Notes under the pieces: model-generated | Database searches by the model: none | What the model saw: only the letters and a program-made list of their open reading frames with translations | What the model was told of the DNA's origin: nothing | Part shown: positions 1 to 9,300 of the stretch, in pieces | How positions within the stretch are numbered: position 1 is the first letter of the stretch | Layout of the letters: each line of letters starts with the position of its first letter | Assembly: GCA_016795425.1 (NCBI GenBank) | Contig: JAEUHG010000122.1 | Location: 1 to 55,897, forward strand | DNA: 55,897 nucleotides | From: Verrucomicrobiales bacterium | GTDB taxonomy: Bacteria > Verrucomicrobiota > Verrucomicrobiia > Limisphaerales > CAIMTB01 | Direction of reading: 5' to 3' | Translations under genes and position numbers: made by a program

Positions 1-663
1 GGTGCGCGAGGTCTGGTTGGTCAGCGCGTCCGTGTCGGTGACGGTGAGGCGCACCACGAAGTTGCCCGGCTGCGTGTAGCGATGGACGAGGTTGGCTCCA
101 TCCCGGGTGGCGCCGTCCCCCATGTTCCAGCTTTCAATGACCGGTTCGCCTTCGGGATCGCTGGAGGTGGAAGTGAACTCGAAGTCGCCCCGGACCGGAG
201 GCACGGCTCGCGAAGAGAACGAGGCGGATGGCCCGCGGCGTTGGACCTCGACATACCAGTCTGGGAGGGAATTCCCAATCTCCGTCGGGCAGTCAGCGTC
301 GAGACGCGGCGTATCGATGCCGTTGAAGTAGCAATAGAAGCGGAAACGTCCGCCGCGAGCGACGGAACTCTGAGGGGTGGCCGTGCTCTGGAGGCCCGGG
401 GTGAAAATCCGGTACGAACTGCGGTTGGTGTAATTCAGGTAGACCGGCCATTCCCCGTAAAGCCTGACCCCGCAGGTCTTCCGGGTCCCGTTTTCGGAAA
501 TGTTGTTGTAGGTTTCCCGCACCTTTTCGATGGGAATGGTGACAACGGGCCCAAGTGGCTGGCTCAAGGCGGAGTGCCACCCGAGGAGCAACCCGGTCAG
601 GAGGAGACGCTGACAATAGCAGCGGCGGGATTTGAGTCGTTCCAGGCAGGCGGTCAGCCTCAT
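1..663 (-). CDS. Secreted PKD-domain protein (C-terminal part beyond window)
   Basis: An open frame begins with ATG at 663 and runs off the left edge (221 codons seen). Residues 1 to about 37 form a basic, Cys-containing n-region followed by the hydrophobic stretch LLLTGLLLGWHSALS, which reads as a signal peptide. The middle (about residues 55-130) is Tyr/Arg-rich and not recognised. Residues about 155-221 read as a PKD-type beta-sandwich: SSDPEGEPVIESWNMGDG resembles the PKD 'W-x-F/M-G-D-G' core and is followed by HRYTQPGNFVVRLTVTD. PKD domains are usually extracellular spacers or binding modules, so a surface or secreted location is inferred. A stop lies just upstream in the same frame, so 663 is the first ATG available. 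It is divergent from the hydrolase at 910. The catalytic or binding part, if any, lies outside the window. Confidence 0.72.
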   Translation of the reverse strand, partial: MRLTACLERLKSRRCYCQRLLLTGLLLGWHSALSQPLGPVVTIPIEKVRETYNNISENGTRKTCGVRLYGEWPVYLNYTNRSSYRIFTPGLQSTATPQSSVARGGRFRFYCYFNGIDTPRLDADCPTEIGNSLPDWYVEVQRRGPSASFSSRAVPPVRGDFEFTSTSSDPEGEPVIESWNMGDGATRDGANLVHRYTQPGNFVVRLTVTDTDALTNQTSRT

Positions 664-909
664 GCGGTCGATTTTTTGCCAATGGGCCTACCCCTCATCA
701 AGGTCGGGCTGCATTCAGAATGATGTTCACGGGAAATGATCGTGCGATCATAGATCGGCTGGAACGCGATGCCTCGCGTCGCTCCCCATGAGTCTGTAGC
801 CGAACCACCTTGACTATCGGGAAGCATCTGTCAGAGGGAAGCGCGAGTCCTGGTACAGCAATCCTGGAGTCCGGTGTTCGGAAATCTTGATTTGCCATCA
901 ATCCCCCGC

Positions 910-1962
910 ATGAGCCCCAAACGATCCAACGAAGCCGTCGCCCTCCTTGCCATCGCCTCCATCCTGAACCTCGCTCCCGCCGCCGAGGCCTGCAGTCGGA
1001 TACTGTGGAATGATAACAAATTCGCCGTGCTGGTTGGGCGCACCATGGATTGGCCGGAATCCACTCAGCCCATTCTAACGGTCCTGCCGAGAGGCATGCA
1101 GAGAAACGGCGGCATGGCCGGAACCGATCAGGTGGTGAAGGAGAACCCCGCGAAATGGACCTCCAAGCACGGCAGCTTGGTGACGACGATTTACGGTATC
1201 GGTACGGCGGACGGGGTGAACGAGAAGGGACTGGCGGGTCACATGCTCTACCTCAATGCCACAGATTTCGGTCCGCGACAGCCAGGCAAACCCGGACTTC
1301 AGGCGGGGCTTTGGCTGCAGTACTTGCTGGACAATGCGGCGACGGTAAAGGAAGCGCTCGGTGCACTCGAGAAGGTCCAGGTAGTCATGGTCTCTGCGCA
1401 CGGTCACAACGCGAACGTCCATCTCGCGATTGAAGATGCCTCCGGGGATTCCGCGATCATCGAGTTCATCAAAGGCAAGCAGGTGGTTCATCATGGCCGA
1501 CAATACAAGCTCATGACGAACGACCCGACTTATGATGAACAGCTCGAGTTGCTGAAGCTGCATGACTTCTCCAAGCCAAGCAGTGATCTCCCGCTTCCTG
1601 GCAATGTGAAGGCCACGGACCGCTTTCAGCGAGCTGCCTACTTCTCTGCCATGCTGCCCGAGCCGAAGAACGAACGGGAGGCGGTGGCGAGCATACTCGC
1701 GGTGGCCCGAAACGTATCGGTGCCGTTTGGCGCACCTTACAAGGGATTCGGCATTTACAATACCGAGTATCGAACAGCCATCAACCTCTCGTCAGGTCGC
1801 TACTTCTTCGAGTTGACGACCAGCCCCAATGTATTGTGGGCAGACATCGCGAAGTTCGATCTGAGGGAGGGATCGCAAGTGATGATCCTAAATCCGGACG
1901 ACCTGGGGCTATCGGGCGATGTGACAAGCCGATTTCAGAAGGTCGAGAGGTTTCCCTTCTAG
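910..1962 (+). CDS. Choloylglycine hydrolase / linear amide C-N hydrolase family protein
   Basis: This is an Ntn-hydrolase-fold enzyme that would cleave linear amide bonds (bile-salt hydrolase, penicillin V acylase and N-acyl-lactonase relatives); its substrate cannot be told from sequence. The N-terminus is a signal peptide ending APAAEA, directly followed by CSRILW. That Cys is the expected nucleophile exposed by processing. GRTMDW supplies the family Arg and Asp, TNDPTYDEQ matches the conserved Asn loop, and YNTEYRTAINLSSG matches the C-terminal Asn/Arg region. Length (350 residues) is normal for the family. I prefer ATG 910 to the in-frame GTG at 874 because it gives a compact basic n-region (MSPKRS) before the hydrophobic core. 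No clear Shine-Dalgarno is seen. A stem-loop follows the stop codon. A periplasmic or exported location is inferred. Confidence 0.88.
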   Translation: MSPKRSNEAVALLAIASILNLAPAAEACSRILWNDNKFAVLVGRTMDWPESTQPILTVLPRGMQRNGGMAGTDQVVKENPAKWTSKHGSLVTTIYGIGTADGVNEKGLAGHMLYLNATDFGPRQPGKPGLQAGLWLQYLLDNAATVKEALGALEKVQVVMVSAHGHNANVHLAIEDASGDSAIIEFIKGKQVVHHGRQYKLMTNDPTYDEQLELLKLHDFSKPSSDLPLPGNVKATDRFQRAAYFSAMLPEPKNEREAVASILAVARNVSVPFGAPYKGFGIYNTEYRTAINLSSGRYFFELTTSPNVLWADIAKFDLREGSQVMILNPDDLGLSGDVTSRFQKVERFPF

Positions 1963-1970
1963 GAACAGAA

Positions 1971-1990
1971 CTGACCCCTTGCTGGGTCAG
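1971..1990 (+). terminator. Stem-loop after the choloylglycine hydrolase gene
   Basis: CTGACCC (1971-1977) and GGGTCAG (1984-1990) form a perfect 7-bp stem with a 6-nt loop, 8 nt after the TAG stop. No T-run follows, so a classical intrinsic terminator is not proven. An alternative pairing (GAACTGA at 1968 with TCAGTTC at 2007) exists. Confidence 0.35.
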
Positions 1991-2104
1991 CCTGAAGGGC
2001 GGAGGTTCAGTTCTCGTGGAAGCGATGGCGGGGCGACGCCTTGTCGGGAAACATCCCGCGGCGTACGATGGTGTCCAATCGAGGCAGCCAAGAACCAGGC
2101 TCTC

Positions 2105-2311
2105 ATGAACGCCGGGAACGCGAACGGTTCAGATTCGAGCGCCCCCTACCAATGGCGCGCCGTAGCGGAGCATTGGGGACTGACGATGCCCTTGGTGTTG
2201 GTTGCCGCCGGGGTTCGAGTCCTCCTGTTCTTCCAGAATCTCACCGGGCTTGGCTTCGGAACCTTGGTCTTGACCTGGAATCCGCATGAACCCTATCGAC
2301 CGCATCGATGA
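2105..2311 (+). CDS. Small hypothetical protein with one hydrophobic segment
   Basis: A 68-codon frame from ATG 2105. It has a polar N-terminus (about 27 residues), then one hydrophobic stretch with an internal Arg (MPLVLVAAGVRVLLFFQNL) that could be a membrane segment, then a short Pro/His-containing tail. I do not recognise a family. The end overlaps the next small ORF (ATG 2286) by 26 nt. The frame could be spurious; the only support is the plausible membrane-like segment and the overlap with the next ORF. Confidence 0.25.
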   Translation: MNAGNANGSDSSAPYQWRAVAEHWGLTMPLVLVAAGVRVLLFFQNLTGLGFGTLVLTWNPHEPYRPHR

Positions 2312-2519
2312 ACCAAACCGACCCGAAGCGAGCCCGGGGCGCTACAATTCCGGCAATTCCCAGGGTGGGATAGACCGATCCGCAAGAGCAAGAATGGCGG
2401 ACGCGATTCGGGCGTTTATGGACGAGCGACCGACAGCTTTCGAGTTCGATGATGCGCTAATAGAAATCGCCAATGGGACGTCCGACTCAACTGTTCGCGC
2501 CGTGAGTCGGCTTCTATGA
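2286..2519 (+). CDS. Short conserved-type hypothetical protein, possibly truncated
   Basis: A 77-codon frame. The C-terminal half (MADAIRAFMDERPTAFEF, then DDALIEIANGTSDSTVRAVSRLL) resembles a small uncharacterised protein type, common in Planctomycetes and Verrucomicrobiota, with a 'R-x-F-x-D-E-x-x-x-A-F-E-F-D' start and a 'T-x-D-x-T-V' middle. In the relatives I remember, the chain continues with an aromatic 'LW-x-x-Y-D-D' segment. Here TGA follows SRLL, so this copy may have lost its C-terminal third. No matching continuation was found in the other frames downstream. Family assignment is from memory of the pattern, not a search. Confidence 0.42.
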   Translation: MNPIDRIDEPNRPEASPGRYNSGNSQGGIDRSARARMADAIRAFMDERPTAFEFDDALIEIANGTSDSTVRAVSRLL

Positions 2520-2718
2520 GAGTCCGGCCAGATGAGCAGTATCCCGACAGGCAAAACGGCCTGTACGACTACGACCCTTGCGTTGTGGCAGGAAGTTTTG
2601 GCGCGGCATCCACTCTCAAGCCATCGGACTCGAGTCTGTTCGCGGATCGCACGGGCTTGGGTCGACACAAGTGTTCGCGACCCGAGCCCGCACTCCGCTC
2701 TCCGGACGGTCAGTATTC

Positions 2719-5700
2719 TCACGGTTGGACGACGCGGAAGAATCGTGCGGTCGCGTCGGGCGAGACGATCGCAGTGGCCGTGCCCGCGGCGTCGCTGGTG
2801 ACTGGTTGAGAGGCTCCCCAAGTCGTCAAGCCTGGGGAGGATTGGAGTCGATAGACCGTGTTCGACTGGCCGCGCCATTCGAGGCGGATGCCATCGGCGA
2901 CTCGTGCGATGGTCAGTTGGATGGGTGCGGGTTCGGTCAGGGTCAGGACTTGGTCGCTGGCAACCTGGGTGAGTTCCTGCACGATGCCTGACGGCCACTC
3001 GACGCGGACAATGGTAGCATTGGTGGCCGAACCGAGGCCGAAGTGGGCGATTAGATTCCCACCGCCGCTGAAACCCGCGTTGCCCGAAATCTCGCGCCAC
3101 TGGATGACGCTGCGCCCGCCGAGGGTGGCCTCGACGCGGACCGCGGCGCCCATGCCGTCGCGGTTGGACGCCGTGCCGACGAGTTTCACCTTCAGCCAGT
3201 GATTCCCGTTGCCGGTGTTGCGGTAGAGATAACTGGGCTGCGGAGTCGTATCACCGATGACCAAATAGAGATCAGGGAAGCCGTTGTTGTCGTAATCCCC
3301 CCAAGTTCCCACCGAACCCCAATCTCCGTCGGTATGCAGGTTTCCCACGTTGACCGACTGGAACGTCCCGTCGCCGCGGTTGCGATAGAGATTGTTGGTG
3401 GTCGAACCTGTGACGAACAAGTCGATGAATCCGTCGTTATCGTAATCGGCCCACGTGCCCACTGCCATCGCGCTGATTGGGGGGACCTGTATGCCAGATA
3501 CGAGCGTCGCGTCGAAGAATGTCCCATCTCCCAGATTTCGGTGGAGGGCGGTCCGGCCGGCCGAAAACGCCGTAATGAAAAGGTCGGGCCATCCGTCGTT
3601 GTCGTAGTCCGCCGGGCTGATGGAGCCATCGCCGGGGACCGTCGTCAGGCTGCCACCCGATGCGACCGTGAACGACCCGTTGCGTTCGTTGTGATACAGA
3701 CGAACGCCCACGCCGACGTAGCTGACCAGGAGATCCTGGGCGCCGTCGCCGTCGCAATCGAGCCAGGCCGCGGTCCAGTCCGGCAGTCGATCGTCAACCA
3801 GCGGACCAGCCTCGGCGGTGGACACGGTCGTAAAGGTGCCGTCGCCGTTGTTGCGATAGAGCGCGTCGTCCGTGTTTTCGAGATTGTCCCCACGAAACGC
3901 GAAGAGGTCGAGATCGCCATCCCGATCGTAATCCGCCCAGATACCGCCCTGGCTCGCCGAGCCTTGGGCATTGAAGGGTTGGCCACTGACCAGGCCAAAC
4001 GAACCGTCGCCGTTATTCCGGAACAACTGATCGCTGCCGGAAGGACCTCCGTCCTGATTCACGAACAGATCCAGGTCTCCATCATTGTCGAAGTCACCCG
4101 CCGAACCGGACCACGACCAGCCCAGCTTCAAAGGGAAAGCCAGGCTTTCCACTTGGACGAAGGTTCCATCGCCCTGGTTGTGGTAGAGCATGTCGAGAAC
4201 GGAAGGGGCAGCGGCGGGACTGGAGTTTGCAACGAAGAGGTCGACCGATCCGTCGTTGTCGTAATCGAACCACGTGGCACTCATGGCGCTCGACCGGTTC
4301 GTCACCACGCTGCCTTCGAGTACTTTCGCGAACTGGGCCAGGACCCGGAGGTAAACGTGGTTGGTCTGCCATCCATCGGCGGTTTGAGCGACAACGGAAT
4401 AGCGGCCCTCCTGAGCCGGTTGAACGGCGGGAAGAGCGAGGGTTCGGCCGGTTTGCCCTTCGAGCGGCGCACCTTCGAAGTACCACTGGCGGGTGGTGTC
4501 GGTGACCGTGCTCGTGATCTGGAAGCTGCCATTGATGGTCGCCACGGGCTGGACAGGCTGGAAGAACGTCGGTTCGGTGACGGTGAGGATCTGGTCCGCG
4601 GCCAGGTTCGTCAGGGTCTGGACATTGCCCGATGGCCACTCGATGCGGACCTCCTCGGCCTTCGTCGCTTCGGCCAGACCGAAATGGGCGCGCTGACCAT
4701 CCTCGGCGAGGTAATGGGAGATGAGCTCGCGCATCTGCCAGACGGTCTTACCGCCGAAGGATGCCCTGACGCGGACTTTCGCGCCGATGGCGGATCGGTT
4801 GGAAGCCGTGCCGACGAGGCGGACCTTGAGCCAGTGGTTGCCGTTGCCCTGGTTTCGAAAGACGACGTTGATCACCTTGTTTCCGCTCAGCCGGCAAGCG
4901 TGCAAGTCCATGAACCCATCGTTGTTGTCGTCGACCCAGGGTCCGCCAGCCCAGGGCGAGCGCGTCAAAGCATCGTCCACCAATTCGAGCCGGCCAGTCC
5001 CATCGTTGCGGTAGAGACGCATGGGAGTGAGCTGTGAGACCGGGCTACCGCCACTCATCAGCAGGTCAAGGTCGCCGTCGTTGTCGTAGTCGCCCAGGAA
5101 CGGCATGTTGAATTCCGGCAGCGTCTGAACGGGGACGAAGGCTCCCAGGCCATCGTTGAAAAACACCGTCAGCGCCTCAGGCGTGGCGGTGTTGGCGACC
5201 AGGTCCACGTCGCCGTCGTTATCGAGATCCCCCGTAATTGGGACGATGAAGCGGTATTGGGGCTGTTCCAGCAGGCTGTTGGTGAGCCGGGTGAACTGGC
5301 CGTGACCGTCGTTGCGGTAGAAGAGATTGTGCTGCCCGAAGTAGGGAACCAGCAGATCGCTGTCGCCGTCGCCGTCGAGATCAGACCAGACGGGATCGAT
5401 GTTCCCGGGTTGGTCGGAGGCCATCGATCCCTCAGTGACTGTGTCGAACGAGCCGTCGCCTCGCCCGCGCAGGAGATGTTGCTTACTGTCATCATCGGTA
5501 CTGCGTGAGGAGGGGAGAAAGACGTCGAGAACACCGTCGTTGTCGAAGTCGCACCAGTTGCCAACGGCACGAGTGCGATAGGGTTCGGTGACCGAGCCAG
5601 CCTGCGCCGAGGTGAAGCGTCCGTTGCCCTGGTTGAGATAGAGGCGATTGATCACGTACTGGTTGGTGTCTGGATAGGAGAGGTTCAGGACCAGGAGATC

Positions 5701-6129
5701 GAGCCGGCCGTCGTTGTTCGCGTCGCCCCACAAGCCGACATCACTCGAGGATTCGTCGCTGGCGATGGGACCGACTTCATCCGGCCCCTTGAGAGTGAAC
5801 GAACCGTCTCCGTTGTTGCGGTAGAGGAGGTTCGGGCGAGGACGATCGGTGACCGGGTTCCCCGTGGACTCTCGTTGGACCAAGGCATCGAGGAACCCGT
5901 CTCCGTCGTAGTCGCCCCAACCTGCTAGGAAGGTTGTCGGAGCCATGTTCGTCCATCCCGGTGGGTAGACTTGGACGAAGAGGTCGGCGGCGAGGACGGC
6001 GGATTGAGGCGCCAGGCCCAGGCCGAAAGCGGTTAACAGCCAGGCAGGCAATAGGCCTGCGAGGTGCCGGACTCGGGAAACTGAGCGTTGGGGCCCGAGG
6101 AACCCGAGGAGGGTGGATCGAAGTTTCAT
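2719..6129 (-). CDS. Secreted FG-GAP/VCBS repeat protein with two UnbV (ASPIC) domains
   Basis: 1,136 residues starting with a signal peptide (MKLRSTLLGFLG through a hydrophobic segment ending near residue 48). Many copies of the Ca-binding FG-GAP/VCBS motif are visible, such as DYDGDGFLDALV, DANNDGRLDLLV and DFDNDGVLDVFL, the signature of an integrin-alpha-like beta-propeller. The order is propeller 1 (about residues 60-430), UnbV/ASPIC domain 1 (about 435-525), an Ig-like spacer (about 530-600), propeller 2 (about 605-970), UnbV domain 2 (about 975-1065), then a C-terminal Trp/FFRV module. The two halves are clearly duplicated: both UnbV copies contain LVGTASNR, HFGL and EWPSG. These domains are extracellular adhesion or scaffold modules; no catalytic site is seen. 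It lies 202 nt downstream of sigma/kinase module 1 on the same strand, so it is a candidate target or co-transcribed gene. Confidence 0.9.
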   Translation of the reverse strand: MKLRSTLLGFLGPQRSVSRVRHLAGLLPAWLLTAFGLGLAPQSAVLAADLFVQVYPPGWTNMAPTTFLAGWGDYDGDGFLDALVQRESTGNPVTDRPRPNLLYRNNGDGSFTLKGPDEVGPIASDESSSDVGLWGDANNDGRLDLLVLNLSYPDTNQYVINRLYLNQGNGRFTSAQAGSVTEPYRTRAVGNWCDFDNDGVLDVFLPSSRSTDDDSKQHLLRGRGDGSFDTVTEGSMASDQPGNIDPVWSDLDGDGDSDLLVPYFGQHNLFYRNDGHGQFTRLTNSLLEQPQYRFIVPITGDLDNDGDVDLVANTATPEALTVFFNDGLGAFVPVQTLPEFNMPFLGDYDNDGDLDLLMSGGSPVSQLTPMRLYRNDGTGRLELVDDALTRSPWAGGPWVDDNNDGFMDLHACRLSGNKVINVVFRNQGNGNHWLKVRLVGTASNRSAIGAKVRVRASFGGKTVWQMRELISHYLAEDGQRAHFGLAEATKAEEVRIEWPSGNVQTLTNLAADQILTVTEPTFFQPVQPVATINGSFQITSTVTDTTRQWYFEGAPLEGQTGRTLALPAVQPAQEGRYSVVAQTADGWQTNHVYLRVLAQFAKVLEGSVVTNRSSAMSATWFDYDNDGSVDLFVANSSPAAAPSVLDMLYHNQGDGTFVQVESLAFPLKLGWSWSGSAGDFDNDGDLDLFVNQDGGPSGSDQLFRNNGDGSFGLVSGQPFNAQGSASQGGIWADYDRDGDLDLFAFRGDNLENTDDALYRNNGDGTFTTVSTAEAGPLVDDRLPDWTAAWLDCDGDGAQDLLVSYVGVGVRLYHNERNGSFTVASGGSLTTVPGDGSISPADYDNDGWPDLFITAFSAGRTALHRNLGDGTFFDATLVSGIQVPPISAMAVGTWADYDNDGFIDLFVTGSTTNNLYRNRGDGTFQSVNVGNLHTDGDWGSVGTWGDYDNNGFPDLYLVIGDTTPQPSYLYRNTGNGNHWLKVKLVGTASNRDGMGAAVRVEATLGGRSVIQWREISGNAGFSGGGNLIAHFGLGSATNATIVRVEWPSGIVQELTQVASDQVLTLTEPAPIQLTIARVADGIRLEWRGQSNTVYRLQSSPGLTTWGASQPVTSDAAGTATAIVSPDATARFFRVVQP

Positions 6130-6262
6130 GGAGTTCAGAGGTTCCGAGTTTCACAGACGGACCAAGCCGATGAATCGCTGGTGGAGAACGCTCCCGTGTC
6201 CACGAGAGCGGCACCCAAAGGTGTCGGCGACAGCGCGCTACCTTCCGGGCTTTACCTCTGAA

Positions 6263-6288
6263 TAAGGAAGAAATCGCAAATCGTTCCG
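6263..6288 (-). promoter_or_regulatory. Candidate promoter motif upstream of the FG-GAP gene (weak)
   Basis: Read on the minus strand, CGGAACG (starting 6288) is followed at the same spacing by TTCCTTA (ending 6263). This resembles CGGTAACA...TTCCTTA in front of the esterase gene at 15130. GGAAC is a classical -35 element for many ECF sigma factors. It lies 134 nt upstream of the ATG. The alignment was made by eye and matches at about half the positions. Confidence 0.2.
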
Positions 6289-6298
6289 AAGAACTTGC

Positions 6299-6315
6299 CC
6301 GCGCGAATCGCGCGG
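6299..6315 (-). terminator. Stem-loop after kinase 1
   Basis: Perfect 7-bp stem (6299-6305 with 6309-6315) and a 3-nt loop, 16 nt beyond the kinase stop codon on the minus strand. No T-tract follows, so it may be a weak or non-canonical terminator, or an RNA-end structure separating the kinase from the FG-GAP gene. Confidence 0.35.
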
Positions 6316-6331
6316 CCGTGCTTCGGGCGCA

Positions 6332-9300
6332 TTATGGATTTGGGGAAGCTCCGGAATCGTCGGGGCGTGACGCGAAATCGGCAGGGTACTTGCCCGTCAA
6401 CTTCGTCCAGGCGTTGGTGATGTCGGCGGTGCCGAGCAGCGCGAGGCGACCTAAGGCGTCAATCCGCCGTCCCGAAAGCAATCCCGCCAGCAACTGGAGA
6501 TCGACCAGAGACCGGGTTTCCTTCTTCAACGTCCAGATCCTGGCGGTGCCGTCCCAACTGGCAGAGACGATGTGTTGGCCATTCGGGCTGAAAGCCACGC
6601 GATAAACGAGGTTCGAATGGGCGGGGAACTGGGCGACAAGGTCGCCCTCGGTGGCGTCCCAGAGCCGGGCGACGCCGTCCTGGGCTCCGGAGGCGATCCA
6701 ACGACCATCCGGCGAGAACATGACATCATGGACCGAGCTGGGGTGAACCAGCGTGGCGACGGGAGGGCCGCCCTTTCGGAGATCCCAGATTTCGGCCTGA
6801 CCTGCCGCGCCGCCGGTGACGACGCGCGTGCGGTCGGGACTGAACCGCGCTTCGAACGTAGGCGCCACACGGCTCAACGGGGGGGTCGCCGCAAGGCCTG
6901 TCCGGGAGTCCCAGATCGTGACGGATGGCGTTCCCAGATCGTTGTTTCGCACTGCCGTAACGATGAAAGCGCCTGTTGGATCGAATCGCGCGCGAACCAC
7001 ACCGCCACCATGCGCCAAGGGAGGCAGGATGGGCTTGGCCGTCGCGGCATCCCAAATCCAGACCGTCCGATTCAGGGTCGCCGTCAGGATCCTCCGCCCT
7101 TCCGGATCGAAGCTGGCCTGGGTCACCGCGCCTGGGTGACTCAAAGGACCGGCGACGAGGTCCCCGGTTTGGCAGTCCCACACGCAGGCTTCCCCAGGCG
7201 GATGTCGCAGCGGTGACACGAGCTGCGCGGCAGTCGTCGCTTCGTTCCAAGGCCAGTGGCCGCTGGCGGTCACCAGGCGAAGTCCCCCGGGGTCGAACGC
7301 CACGTGCCAGACAGCGTTGCCGTGACGCAAGGGTGGGGTCAGAGGCGCGCCGCTCCCCGCGTCCCAAACCCGTGCCGTCCCGTCCAGACTGCCGGTCGCA
7401 ACCCGGCGGCCGTCGAGGCTGAAAGCGGCGTGACTCACCGGAAGACTGTGGAAGAGAGGTGTGCCTGCAGGTTTCCCCGTCGCTGAATCCCATAGGCGCG
7501 CGGCGCCATCCGCACCGGCGGTCAGCAAACGCAGCCCGTCCGGACTGTACTCCACGTGGTAGATCCGAGCCGCGTGCGGCAGGGTCACCGCGGAGAGCTC
7601 CCCGGCCGGGAGATGCCAGACTCGCACCAAACCGTCGAAGGTTCCGACGGCAAGTCGCTTCGCGTCCGAGGCGAACGACAAGTCCATGGCAGCGCTGCCG
7701 TGGACGAGGGGAGGACCTGCCGGGGTCCCGCCGTCACGGTGCCACAAACTCACGATGCCATCGTTGACCGCGGTCCCGATCCACCGGCCGTCGGGGCTGA
7801 ATTTCGCCTCACGGACAAAATCCTGGTGCCTCGGGGGCGGCCAGGCCAACTCCCCGGAATCAACCCTCCACAGGCGCGTGGTCGCGTCGAAGCCGAAACT
7901 GAGTAACCCGCGATCATCGGGAGTGAAGGTGGTCTCGTAGATAGGGCCCTCGTGCGGGAGCGGGTCGGTGAGGGGGGCCCCCGTGTCCGCATCCCATACG
8001 CGAGCTTGGTAGGGCGTGATGCAGGCGGTGGCCAGGCGTTTTCCGGTATGGTCGAAGCCAGCGTGAAGGAGCGGGCCGGGGTGTTGCATGACGGGCAGAA
8101 CCAACCGCCCCGACGGCAGTTCCCAGAGGCGCGCGGACCCATCGCGGCTGGCGGTGAGCACACGATGGCCGTTCGGGCTGAACCGGGCAGCGGTCACTGG
8201 GCTTTCATGGGCGAACGTCGCCAGCAGTCGCCCGCTCTCCGTCTCCCACAGCGTCGCCTGACCCGTCCACGACCCGTCGGCTAGCCGATTCCCAGTCGCC
8301 GAGACGAGTCGGCCACCGTCCGGGCTGAATTCGGCGAAGAGGACGAGACCTTTATGTTCCAACGGCACTCCGATGAGTGCTCCGCTGCTTGTATCGTGAA
8401 GGTGGATTTGGCTGGTGAGATTCGAGGATCCTTCCGCCGATGACGTGATGGTAAACAACCTCTTATCATGCTGTCCGAGGGGAAGGTAGCGGACCCCGAT
8501 TCCCTTGTACCATCCGCTGCCGAACATAAGAGAGGTGTAAGGCAGAGGAGGGAAGCGGGGCCGATCGGTAGCGAAATCCCAAACGATCGCTTCCCCGACG
8601 CCTCTCGATGCCGGATCGACTCCGTCGGGCTCCTGCCCCGAGAGGGTAACAAGACTTCGATCACCGTCGGCGAACGCCACCACCCGCGCAGAGTGCGGTA
8701 ACCGCAACAGGTGCTCGATCTTCGGGCACCGTTCCAAGATTGAGGCGATCCGGATTCGATGAGCCTCATCGTCTCCGGCTCCGTGTTGGGCCAGGGCGAA
8801 CGCCTCGACGTACCAGAGCAGGGCTGCGGTGGTGTCGCCCTCGGCGAGCATCCGGTCGCCCGATTGCAGATACGAACGCATCAATCGCGCGCGCTGAACC
8901 TCGGCCTGCTGTTCGACCACATGGCGCTGCTTTCGCTCCGATCCTTCGGCCCGGCGCGCCCTTGCCGCCTGCCCCAGCGCGAGCACGCCGAGCACGACGA
9001 CGGCGAAGATCAGCAGCGCAATCGCCCCGCCAAGTGTGGCGAGGCCGGGATGCCGACGGCACCAACGGGCGCCTTTCTCCAGCGGCCCGATCGGCCGGGA
9101 ACGGATGGGTTCACCGGCGAGAAAGCGGCCGAGTTCATCCGCCAATGCACCGGCCGTTGGAAAACGCCGAGCCGGGAGCTTTTCGAGGCACTTCAGGCAG
9201 AGCGTCTCGAGGTCGCGCGGCACCCCGGGGTTGAGAAGTCTTGGAGACACGGGCTCTGCCTCCTGGGCCTGACGGAATGTGGCACTGATCGTCGCGGCCA

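Noticed and set aside
2160..2245. tRNA-like T-loop sequence GGTTCGAGTCC followed by a CCA
   Set aside because: The T-stem does not pair fully, and no acceptor, D or anticodon stems can be built upstream.
3199..5037. 612-codon plus-strand frame opposite the FG-GAP gene
   Set aside because: Antisense shadow: the periodic Asp codons of the repeats read as Val/Ile-rich sequence on the other strand. The minus-strand frame has clear domains.
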